Shown here: positions 1 through 9,100 of the stretch, piece by piece
Layout: the number at the start of each line of letters is the position of its first letter
Position numbering within the stretch: the stretch's first letter is position 1
Assembly (NCBI GenBank): GCA_905250885.1
Contig: CAJNOQ010003430.1
Span: 1-20,292, forward strand
DNA length: 20,292 nt
Direction: 5' to 3'
DNA from: Didymodactylos carnosus
Taxonomy: Eukaryota; Rotifera; Eurotatoria; Philodinida; Philodinidae
The notes under the pieces: generated by a model
What the model saw: only the letters and a program-made list of their open reading frames with translations
Databases searched by the model: none
Told to the model about the DNA's origin: nothing
Made by a program: the position numbers and the translations under genes

Positions 1-290
1 TGGATCCTAGCTTTCGATTAGTGAAGACCACAAGCATCTACCACTTTTCTGTCAAACGTTATTCAAAAAACATCCGAGTCCATTCTTTTTTTTACCGACA
101 ATATTTACAAGTTAGATATGCTCACTTCACCGTTTCACTGTAGGGTATGTTTTAGTAAATGATAATTCACCGCTAAATAATCACATATAATGAAACTACA
201 ATGCTTTTTTACCAGTGATTTAAACTGAATTGCTCAGAACATTAATAACAACAGAATACCATTGTGTATGCTTTTTTTTGGAGACAGAAA

Positions 291-410
291 ATGCCAAAAT
301 TGATGTCTTTCTTCTGGGAGCAAATTGTTCCCACCATCCACGTCAAAGAGAAGGAAGAAGTGGCTCAAATTCTGGAAAAGTTACGTGGCTCAATTTGGCC
401 TGCAAACTGA
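291..410 (+). CDS. Small unidentified ORF or exon fragment (39 aa)
   Basis: An ATG opens a 39-codon frame starting MPKLMSFFWEQIVPTIHV and ending at TGA 408-410. The composition (charged EKEE stretch, WP near the end) looks more like a protein than the surrounding frames, and the frame is open upstream of the ATG too. No family is recognised. It may be a piece of a decayed gene or transposon ORF. A different frame overlapping it (230-577) is longer but less protein-like. Confidence 0.15.
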   Translation: MPKLMSFFWEQIVPTIHVKEKEEVAQILEKLRGSIWPAN

Positions 411-1174
411 CGGATTCTGAAATGAATTTGGAAAAAAGTTTTTCCAATGCTTCAGAGCCAGATTTTCATGACAAATTCTACAAAGGCTTAGCGGTAGCAA
501 TGAATATCATACTTGTCATCATCAACACCGACTACACACTGATTCGTATGTTTTATTCAAAGATCCATTTGCGGTAGAAGTTTAATATTGCCAACCACAT
601 AAGAAAGGCTCTTGTCCGACAAAGGCACTCTACCTTGTTATCTTTCGAATGCAGCACATTTTCTAATATGTTTTCAAAGTTTCTTTTTTTTTCTTAAGTG
701 CCAACAATGCAAAAACGGAGCAGATTTTATTTTATTTATATCTATGCATCGTTTGATAGAGTTTGGTATGCTGACCACGAATATGTGCTTTTTAATTTGC
801 CGGACAATGTTTTAAACGAGAAAAATTGGAGAAACTCGAAGGGTGTAAAAAATTGAAAAAAATACCCTCATTTGAGAAAAATTCAAATTTTTAACCTTTT
901 TGTTATGGAAACTTTTTCAAAGGTTTTTTCCCGATTCGCCATCAAAAACTGAGTATGAGAGTGGTCTTTGATTGATTTTGAAGTTAAAGGTCTGTCCGGT
1001 ACCGTTCTTGCGAAAGCGTCTACTAGGTATGCAACTTTGCAAATCGATCTAGTTTTTTGTACGAAGAGATAAAGCCAAGTGTCGTACAACATTAGAACCC
1101 CTGAAACACAAGCTTTCACAGTATCATTTAGTTTTTTTACATTGTGTTTCATTCTTGAGAAAAATTACTTTTTA

Positions 1175-1215
1175 GCTTAGGGTCTAGACGGAACAATTAT
1201 TATACGTAGCATATA
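1175..1215. repeat. 41-bp dispersed repeat, copy 1
   Basis: The stretch beginning GCTTAGGGTCTAGACGGAAC is found again at 19806-19846 in the same orientation. I count 39 of 41 positions identical (differences: A/G and C/T). The sequences on either side of the two copies do not align by eye. It is probably the conserved core of a dispersed repeat family rather than an LTR. Confidence 0.6.
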
Positions 1216-2371
1216 CTTTAAGAAAAATACACGTCGCTGGGAAAACACTGCCGTTCTTTAATAACTAATACCAACGGCAAAAACATTTTTGATGAATCGA
1301 TAACATTAACAGTCAGCTTTTAGAACATGTAAATTCTACTAGTTAACATTATCGACTTTTCCAAACAAAAGTCACTTTTTTTGCAGAGTGTACTCGATAG
1401 AAATTTGAGTTTTGTTTTTCTCTTCTACGCACAAAAAGGAGGGAGGCGGTTAAGGCCACTTTCTGATACCCAAAGTTGGAAGATAAATCATAGATATTCG
1501 GAATCAGTGTGAAATTCTGAACAAAACAGTCGACTCACTATTTCCAAAGATGCATTCCCAAATTTTTCAAAAGTTTTCACGGCAAAGAGGGATCTCATGA
1601 ACGCCGAAAAACTTTTTTTCTGAAAACTAGTTGAATAGCATACCAAAAGACGTGAAGTTTGACGATTTTGAAAAAATTGTTCTAATGATGAATTTTCACT
1701 ACTGGAACTGGCTTCTTTTGATAATTTACAAGGATAATTGCTGCTATGGTGATGTATTCAGATCAAGCCCGAACTTTAGAAAAAAAAGATCAGTGAACAA
1801 GCCGTCTAATCAAACTCTAAATCTCTCGTGAATTGATTCGTTTTACACTTTGTATGTTACGAATCTTGTTTTTTTCAGTTTTATGCAGGCGGCAGTGATA
1901 GTAACAGCAAAGGGATGCAACCGCCATGAAAGTATTGAACCAGGCTCCCAGGAATTAATCCAAGTGATTGTTAATCGAACCACTACTACTTCTTCTGCCT
2001 GTTGTCTTTCGTTGTTCGAAATTTTTCCTTTGTCGTCTTTGTAGTTGTTCGTTTTTATGTACAAATGTCTATTTACCGCTGAAGTACGGGCCAAAAAGCA
2101 AATACAATGGTTCAACTGAACAGAAATTTAAACATAAACTTAGATTGTGAACAGAACCAACAAGAACCGATTTAGAATAGAAAGTTTTTGCATACATCGC
2201 TAGTGAATAGTTGTAGTTGAACAAAAAACCTTCAGCATTGTTATGAAGAAATTTTTCTCTCACAAACTAGTGTACATTTTTCTCTTTCACTACCTGTCTT
2301 CCTTCTTTTAATATTACCCACGTATAGCCTTCAAGTTTAGTGTCTTTTTAGTTTTTCAAATCAAAAAACAG

Positions 2372-2377
2372 TTTATT
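2372..2377 (-). terminator. Poly(A) signal AATAAA for the 77-aa gene
   Basis: TTTATT on the plus strand reads AATAAA on the minus strand. It lies about 115 nt beyond the stop codon of the minus-strand ORF at 2491-2724, a normal distance for a eukaryotic 3' UTR. In AT-rich DNA such hexamers also occur by chance. Confidence 0.35.
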
Positions 2378-2490
2378 ATCTAATAAAATCTTACAAGAAA
2401 CAAAAGATACAAAAGAAAAAAATCGTCTACGACTCTCGTATTACCTTCTTGACTAGGTTTTCTTTTTCCGTGAAAATATGGTCCATCTTC

Positions 2491-2724
2491 TTAGCCGTAG
2501 CAATGGTGAACACCGTCTTTTATTATGTTTCCATCTTTGTCTGTTGAATGAAAGTGACTCTTTCCTTCTTTTGGATTCGCATGATGCACTGGTTTTCCCT
2601 GGCCTCCACGACGTGCACCTTCTTCTGCATCACCGCGACTGTTGTATTGAATAAAATGCAATTTAGGCTTGCCACTAGGACCTATTCCGCGATGACAGTA
2701 ATCGTTGCCTTCATATCCACTCAT
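2491..2724 (-). CDS. Small His-rich hypothetical protein (77 aa)
   Basis: The ORF starts MSGYEGNDYCHRGIGPSGKP and ends HHCYG before TAA at 2491-2493. It is open further upstream to 2802, but the K/F-rich upstream residues look like 5' UTR, so I choose the internal ATG at 2722-2724. The protein is hydrophilic, with no signal peptide or membrane segment. It has a Gly/Arg-rich middle (ARRGGQGKP) and repeated His motifs: HH at the KPVHHANPKEG site, HFHSTDKDGN, and a final HH. Spaced histidines with a DKDGN turn suggest a metal-binding or nuclease-like mini-domain. I recall similar small His-rich proteins from various eukaryotes and bacteria but cannot name the family. It is an independent minus-strand transcription unit about 600 bp from the next recognisable sequence, with an AATAAA downstream. 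Confidence 0.55.
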   Translation of the reverse strand: MSGYEGNDYCHRGIGPSGKPKLHFIQYNSRGDAEEGARRGGQGKPVHHANPKEGKSHFHSTDKDGNIIKDGVHHCYG

Positions 2725-2802
2725 TGTGTAAACAAACTTCTTTTTCAAAAATATTTCAATAATGTTTTTTGATCGTATACGACGTCTGCAGACAAAAAAC
2801 AA

Positions 2803-3268
2803 AGAAAGATAATCGAATTAAAACAGCCAACTTCTGAAGAAATAAATAAATACACGCACATTATTCTTTCCGTTTTCTGTGGTTAAATACGATGATAGTG
2901 GGGGAAAATTTCTAGAAATGAGTCATTCATTACAGTGAGATAGCAGAAAAGAGTTAAGCGGCACGTATTACAAGTTGCCAAACATTTTTTGATGTGAATC
3001 GAACAAGAAAAAGGAAAAAGTGTGACACAACAGAACACTAAAATGTAAAGAATGAGAGGAAATAGGCTTATGCAACTTATTCTTCGTTCTTTGTCTTTTT
3101 CGGTTCTTCTTCCTTTCATTTTGCACGAGACGATGATGCAAGATATATATCCATTTGATCTTGAGAGGTTGAGCTTCGACGCAGTGAGCGAGAAATAACT
3201 TTCCCTAGTTAAATGTATAATTTTCAGTAGACATTTTTATAGAAATGAAAATAGAATATCACCAAACC
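2803..3268. other. Intergenic, nothing recognised
   Basis: A minus-strand 78-codon frame at 2883-3119 is rich in Cys, Phe and Leu and looks random. I see no RNA gene, repeat or promoter motif that I can defend. The stretch separates the 77-aa gene from the 3' end of the broken minus-strand gene. Confidence 0.5.
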
Positions 3269-3274
3269 TTTATT
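3269..3274 (-). terminator. Poly(A) signal AATAAA of the broken minus-strand gene
   Basis: AATAAA on the minus strand lies about 70 nt downstream of the TAG at 3344-3346 that ends the reading frame of the 3344-3998 remnant. This position supports reading that frame as the true 3' end of a gene. Confidence 0.35.
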
Positions 3275-3343
3275 TAGTTTAAGATTAGAAAAACACAAAT
3301 ATTCAACAAAAAAAAACCAATGAAATCTCCTGATCAAGGTTTA

Positions 3344-3998
3344 CTAAATTTTTACTGCCGTAATATAGCCCGGAGCCGGACGCAATGCAAGTGTCTTTGG
3401 ATTTTGTGAGACGCCAAGAAAGCCGGCAATTAATTTCATTTTAGTTTCAGAGCCGTTATTGTCCAACGTGAAATCTGTTTGTGTAACAGCTTCATTAAAA
3501 TCAGTGTAATCAATTCCAGAAACTGTATCCCATAGTGAGAAAGATAAGCTGAAAACGCTGAGTTCTAAAAGGGCGTAATGCTGAGTTACACGATCAGTAA
3601 TTTGTACGGACTAGTCGTAATAGATAAGTTCCAAGTCGTATCTAAATTTTTAAGAAAAAGCGGAGAAAAGGATCAGTTCATTTAAGACCATTTTCCATCC
3701 CACGACGAAGACCACTTATTTATATATAGAAAAATTCCTCATCGAGTTCTGAACAGAATGTACGACTCGGATTTTCCGGAAACTTCGCCCTTTCAAAGTT
3801 TTTTGGGCACCAAAGTGACGAACAGTCGAATACATTGCAACTGGGATCAATTTCAACTTGAGCAAATGGGATCATTCTTTTATCAAGGATAAAGGACTGT
3901 TCACACTGCAGAGTCACACGAATAAGGTTAGTGAGAACCTTTGTTAAGTATATCGTTTTCTTTCCTATCTCTGAAGTGGTAAAACTTTCTTGTTGAGA
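3344..3998 (-). pseudogene. Broken minus-strand gene, family unknown
   Basis: Two protein-like pieces lie head to tail on the minus strand. The upstream piece (3998-3720, 92 codons) runs from SQQESFTTSEIGKK to DEEFFYI before TAA. The downstream piece (3610-3344, 88 codons) contains LWDTVSGIDYTDFNEAV, LIAGFLGVSQ and LRPAPGYITAV before TAG and looks like a genuine protein C-terminus. The pieces are in different frames. Between them (3611-3719) every frame has stops, including TAG 3611-3613 directly before the second piece, and another frame holds a protein-like DTTWNLSIT segment. A degenerate intron or several frame-breaking mutations could explain this. The C-terminal pattern (hydrophobic strand, GFLGV, then LRP..GY) reminds me loosely of DUF4419 proteins, but this is weak. 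The 5' side stops about 55 bp from the start of the RHS-type gene on the opposite strand, so the remnant may be truncated at that junction. Confidence 0.45.
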
Positions 3999-4053
3999 TC
4001 AATAGTGATGGATAACAAATACAAACTTAATTTAATGTACCTAGATTGAGGCG

Positions 4054-5286
4054 ATGATACATCAGGTCACTGCTTCCAAAAATACAGACAACAACTCATC
4101 TATTACTTTAAATTTTCAACAACGCTTACTATTCGAATTAATTCAAACAGATGTTTGGACTAATTTGCTTGAAAAGCTTAATTTACGAGAGCCTAAATCG
4201 ATTTGGATTACTCAATTAACTAGTTCGAATAATCATCAATTGACAGTACGTTGTGAAGATGGGCTACGAGTTTTTTAATATTCACAAGAACACTCTACTT
4301 GGCAACAAATAATGCATTCGGAAGATTTTTGTGATAAAAATGGATTCAACAAGGCCTGCTATCCTGTACAATTTTGGAAATCACCGCAATTAAACAAAGA
4401 AATCTTAATCTGCAGAATTCAAAATGGATTCTTCTTTGCTGAGTATGATACATCAAAACGTGAATTACGTCTGTTGGCTCAAGATTCTCTTTTTCCCGAT
4501 TCAAGTCGTTGGTATGACGAGCATAATCAGTTACAATGGGGTTCTTTTTATGGACCAGATATGCCACTTGGATTGTTTACTCGACATATCGAGCTAGGTA
4601 TTCGATTTTATTTATTGAATCCAAACGGTTTTAAGAAAAATGAACGTCCTATATGGGAAGATGGCAATACGAACAAACACATACAATCGATATGGCGAGC
4701 TAAAGATGACCATTTTGAATTTGCCGATATTACAGGAACTGGCATAACAAATATTATTCGTCAAAATGACGAAGGACTTTCTATTTACGGTTTTCAAATG
4801 ACAAACGAAGGCTTTGTTCTTAAAGAATTAATCAAAACTGATCTATGTAATAAGGCTTCAGGATGGCGATCAGAACGAGACAAACTGTGGTTTGTCCGTC
4901 TAACAAAAAGTCAATTTTCTAATTTAGTGTTATTGCAATCTGATGGTTTGAGAGTTTATCAATACGTCGAAGAAGAAAAACGCTTCGATTGTTTGAATCA
5001 TGATACATCTATGGCAGAACGATTTGGATGGAATAAGGAACATTCTGATTCTTTGTTATTTGCCGATATCAGTGGAAGTGGTCTCATGCAATTGATTTAT
5101 ACAGGACCTCGCGGTTTGACAATATGTTCTTTTAATCCGGATACTCGTAAATGGGAAACTAATTTGAATCCGGATGAATTAAATTTAAAAAACAAGTATG
5201 CCATTCCTTTCATGTTTATTCCTTCGAACAGAAGTCCAACTCAAACAGCTATATTAATTACAAAGCATAATGAAAGTCAAATTTAG
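4054..5286 (+). CDS. N-terminal segment with FG-GAP/VCBS-like repeats
   Basis: This is the first frame of the giant gene, open from ATG 4054 to TAG 5284-5286 apart from a TAA at 4276-4278. It carries repeats of the type 'F-A-D-I-[ST]-G-[ST]-G' (FADITGTG near 4720; FADISGSG near 5060), each followed by a 'GL.IY/GL.IC' strand, and the motif DGLRV twice. These resemble the FG-GAP/VCBS calcium-loop repeats that form beta-propellers in TcB-type proteins. The sequence after the TAA stays in frame and similar in style: the first DGLRVF is followed by stop-YSQE where the second copy has DGLRVYQY. This shows that the stop replaced a sense codon, probably CAA for Gln. Confidence 0.65.
4276..4278 (+). 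other. In-frame nonsense codon TAA
   Basis: This codon interrupts the frame that runs through 4054-5286. Comparison with the internal repeat near 4945-4965 puts a Gln at this position, and TAA is one C-to-T change from CAA. The next in-frame ATG is at 4312. Confidence 0.75.
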
Positions 5287-5310
5287 CACCATAGTCAAAT
5301 TTAGCACCAT
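5275..5310 (+). repeat. 18-bp tandem duplication at the frameshift site
   Basis: AGTCAAATTTAGCACCAT occurs twice back to back (5275-5292 and 5293-5310) without mismatch. Each copy carries a TAG in frame 1, and the first copy's end plus the second copy's start makes a TAG in frame 3. Coding shifts here from the frame of the upstream segment to that of the downstream segment. The duplication itself, 18 bp, keeps phase, so a separate small indel at 5274-5284 must account for the shift. Confidence 0.8.
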
Positions 5311-5312
5311 CT

Positions 5313-6122
5313 TCAAACAGTTCATCTAACAATCAAGAAACAAAACTAGTAAAATCAACCTTTGTTCCACCACAAGGCGAATTTATTGTTCGACCAAAAT
5401 CCATCGCATTTTTACGAGATACTCTTGATATTAAACCATTATTGTCTGCTGTTAACACATATACCGGCAAGTTAGACTTTACTTTGCCTTTTCTAAATTT
5501 GGGTACAGGACCGAACGGTTTAAAAATACAATTATCACTGCAATATCAAGGTGTTCATCAGCATGCGTCAATTTTGGGAGTTGGATGGAATCTTGTTGAA
5601 GATTATATCGCAGTAGATTATCAAGGAAATGTTGATCCTCTGACACATCGTTATTATTGGATAACAAGTCATGGTAGTATGCCATTATTGTGTCAAAACT
5701 CACAAACTGCTCATATCAAAAATTTCAGGTTGGCTGCTAGCTATTGTTTGTTTTTAATTAAAAGTCTAAACGTCAACAACTTGCCGAATATTCAAGAAAA
5801 TGCAGTTATTTTAGCTGGGCCAAGAGAAAACAATGATTATTATGCATATCATGTACAAAATAACCAATGGGTACGAAATAAGGAAGATAATCAGTTAAAA
5901 AAAATTTTAATTAAAAATATTGATGTTAACAACTTCGAACCAGTAGAAGAATATGGCCTAATTAAAATCAACGATAAAAATTTTAAAAACATTGTCAAAG
6001 TCATACGAATTGCTACGTCAAATGAAAATTATTTTGATATGAATATAACTTATTATTCTGATAAGCAATATTGGGAAATGAAAACGCCGGAAGGAGAAAA
6101 GCGAGTATATGGTAATGTTTAA
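5313..6122 (+). CDS. SpvB-like segment of the giant gene
   Basis: The frame is open from the duplication to TAA 6120-6122. It begins with a Ser/Asn-rich linker, then a block with VNTYTGKLDFTLPFLNLG, GPNGLKIQLSLQY and ILGVGWNL. This is the classical SpvB/TcB opening pattern: '(S/N)-x-x-T-G-x-(L)-x-(F/Y)-x-(I/L)-P', 'NGL-x-(P/I)-x-L-x-L-x-Y', 'LG-(V/I)-GW-x-L'. In Tc toxins this block starts the shell that pairs with the TcC/RHS part. No ATG opens this segment; a TTG at 5442 is the first near-start. It was therefore part of a longer protein, and the break upstream is a lesion rather than a gene boundary. Confidence 0.7.
   Translation, partial: SNSSSNNQETKLVKSTFVPPQGEFIVRPKSIAFLRDTLDIKPLLSAVNTYTGKLDFTLPFLNLGTGPNGLKIQLSLQYQGVHQHASILGVGWNLVEDYIAVDYQGNVDPLTHRYYWITSHGSMPLLCQNSQTAHIKNFRLAASYCLFLIKSLNVNNLPNIQENAVILAGPRENNDYYAYHVQNNQWVRNKEDNQLKKILIKNIDVNNFEPVEEYGLIKINDKNFKNIVKVIRIATSNENYFDMNITYYSDKQYWEMKTPEGEKRVYGNV
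6120..6122 (+). other. Second in-frame nonsense codon TAA
   Basis: It lies between GNV and QQVGTTDAIAW. The frame continues without a shift for another 3,063 codons. Like the first stop it is one C-to-T change from CAA and is followed by two CAA codons, so an ancestral Gln is likely. Confidence 0.75.
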
Positions 6123-9100
6123 CAACAAGTCGGTACAACTGATGCTATTGCTTGGACGATTGGCTGGGAAAATTGGCTAGGAATAGGAAATGATACGAAA
6201 CATCAAAAACGATATCCTGTAAGATGGCATTTGAAAGAAATTCAAGGATACGAAGCTGAAAAAATTACTTACAATTATGAGACTGTTCAACGTCGATTAG
6301 GTAATGAATCATTCACACAATCTATGTATCTTAAATCAATATCAGATAATTGCAATAATACTATTCAGTTCAATTATGAAAAGAAATCCTTAGAAGAATA
6401 CCAAGAGCCCATTCTCAGCGATGAAGATGGGAACTTACAATTCTCTCCAACATTCGGTCATTACTTGAAAAATATCGAAATAATTACCCGTGTGAATATT
6501 CAAACAATTGAATTTCAATATCAGCTTCAAAATAAAATTCGACACTTAGTCGCATTGTCACAATTAGAAGACACATGTCAAGAGCCTATACTGAAATTTT
6601 CTTATAAAGATTGTGATAGTTCTACACAATTAGATCAAATACATTTGCCTAGTGGAGAAAAAGTCAATTTCATCTATCATATTAACAAACTTAAACACAT
6701 CGGGTATTCTTCAGATGTTTACTCAGGAAAGCATGTTCTACGCGAACAGCCTCAGATTACAGTTGGACCGAATTATTTAATCTTAAGTGAAATCTATGGG
6801 AAAACATTAAATTTTAAGAAATTACAAACTAATAAAACTTCTTTCATTAATTTACCAAGTATTCAAGGAATATGTATGTATCGAGCTTTTGCTCATCAAG
6901 ATTATTTTGGATTTATTGTGAAAAACGACAACAATACGTTTGCATTATTTCTATACCACCGTCGTTCATGTGGCGAATGGCTTCTTGAACCTAAACAATA
7001 TTCAATATCAGTTTTCAAAATACAATGGATTGATAATAATTTAATTATCATCAATCCACAACAACAATTGATCATCATTCACTGGAATGTTGAACAACAA
7101 GTTTGGCAAGAACAAATTTTATCAAGGCCTTCAAATGTTTCACAAAATTCAGAAATTTTCTTTACTACAAATCAATCTCTTGTAATTGTTTATGATGATC
7201 AACATCTATGGATAGGATATAAAGATTTTAATAAGAATTGGCAAATAAAATTACTTCGACATATTCCAAATTATTTTTTAAAAAGCAAACAAACGCTTGT
7301 GAAATTTGAAATAACTTCAGGATTATCACAAAAAATTTATGATTATTTAAAACTACAAGTATTACAATCTCATAATAATATCATTTGTTTATCTTCATGG
7401 CAAGAAGAAAACAGTAAACTAAAATCTATAATAAGTATTTTTATGTTGGATTCAAATAACAATATTCGATTTGAAAAAACTGATACAATAATACAAGAAG
7501 AATCTTATCAAGAGATTTTTTCAAAACCTCAAGAACAAGAATTTATTCAAGGCGATAAAATTACATACCGTTTAATGTATGAAAAATCTAATGGAAAATT
7601 TCGAGTTGTTTTCGAACCTCAACAAGTAGCTAAAGAAGTAGAAATTGAAAAAATTAAACATCGTCGTCTCTATGAATTAAATAATCAAGAAATTAAAGTT
7701 ACCCTTCAAGGTGTAAAAGGATTTGTGATTTATAATAATCAGACGGGACAATGGTTTACAGAAATGGCTCAAAATTTACAAAATGATAGTCACTCTTTAA
7801 CTGAACATTTTAAAGACATATTATTAGTTGATTTAACTAAATATCTTCCTCAACTTAATATCAATCAAATAACATGGAGTAATAAAAAGTGGTTATTTGA
7901 CGGATATCAATGGCAAGAAAAAATCATTGAGGAAGATATAGTACAAGGAAATAAATTTGTATATAAACTGGGAAAAGATTATATATTATATAAAGCAAAT
8001 AAAGAAGCTTCATTTAAACTTTATAAACAAGATGCGAAAGGACAATTGACTGGTGATTATGTTTTTGATTTTAATGTAACATCTTGGGAAAATATTTACA
8101 ATGGTTATCCAAATTATATTGCTTATAAACCAAGTGATAATCGTATTTTCATTTTACCAATTAAGAAGAAAACAATGACATTAGATGGTACTTATTATTT
8201 AGCAGATGGTAATTTAACACCATGGAGTAATTCGCAATTATTAATTATTTCTCAATCTATTTCACAAGAAAAAGATAGTCAAACGTTTACATTCTATTCA
8301 AATCCTGGACATTGTGAACCATATCAAGATCCAGTTATTGTTAAAAGTAGTTTAGAAATAGTAAATGAGAAACGACATACCGGTTATTTTTACCACGAAA
8401 AATCCGCGACTATTATGAATGATATAATCGTTTATCACAAGACTGATACAATTCCCGGTGATGAAAAGTTTGGTCATGGATGGATTGAAGATAATTATGA
8501 ATCAGATAATGTTCAACGGCGTTATTTTAATGCAAAACAAGAAGAAATTTCTGCTCCATTAAAAGATCGAAATTCTAAAGATAATAATTCAAAACCTGAA
8601 TCGTTACCGGATCCAAAGACAACTTTATTTATAAATAAAACAAATTTAGAAATAGCTCAATTTTACAATGCAAGTGTTCTAGATGATGAAGCTGCATATC
8701 TAGGTTTTGAATCATATGAAATAGATAATGCATTAGCATGGAATTATGAACGTCAAAATTTAATAAAAAATGATTGGACATTAACAGGAGAATATTATTT
8801 ACGATTGCGTAACAAAAATGATTCTATACATCGAACTTTCAGTCCAAAAAATCAAGATTGTTCTTATCAAGCAGCATGTTGGATACGAAGTACAAATACA
8901 AATTCTGCATTAAGTGTTGATTTTAAAGCTATTATAAAAACTAACAAACAAGATATAATTGGCCTTTTACCAGCTAAGTTATTAATTTCTCGAGGTGAAT
9001 GGTGTTATTTCGAAATCAATATTGATCTAGCACAAATTAAAACTAATGGAACTTTAACACTTATATATTCGAGAAAAGTGAATAATAAACTCTGTTTCTT

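Larger units (their letters stand above)
1..2371. other. No convincing gene; AT-rich flank
   Basis: I see no gene here that I can name. Reading frames are short and in mixed phases, poly-T and poly-A tracts are common, and there are no long protein-like stretches. Two items stand out. One is a 39-codon ATG frame at 291-410 (+) with a natural-looking composition. The other is a 41-bp sequence at 1175-1215 that recurs at the other end of the window. A pyrimidine run ending in CAG around 1870-1879 could be a splice acceptor, but no exon with a convincing protein follows it. Confidence 0.5.

Noticed and set aside
2548..2772. 74-codon plus-strand ORF opposite the His-rich gene
   Set aside because: It is the antisense shadow of the 77-aa minus-strand ORF, which has the more natural composition and a downstream AATAAA.
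5276..5304. 29-bp GT...AG mini-intron that would restore the frame
   Set aside because: Removing it keeps phase, but 29 bp is below normal animal intron size and the stretch lies within a perfect 18-bp duplication, so a mutational origin is simpler.
5479..5703. Minus-strand frames within the giant gene (also 4346-4567, 4612-4797, 14004-14210) and plus-strand shadows at 13615-13797 and 14330-14521
   Set aside because: They overlap clearly coding plus-strand sequence in other phases and have no family features.
4276..6122. Alternative genetic code with TAA read as Gln
   Set aside because: Both in-frame TAA codons sit where Gln is plausible, but the following 3,063 codons contain hundreds of CAA and no TAA or TAG. 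A reassigned code would show many.
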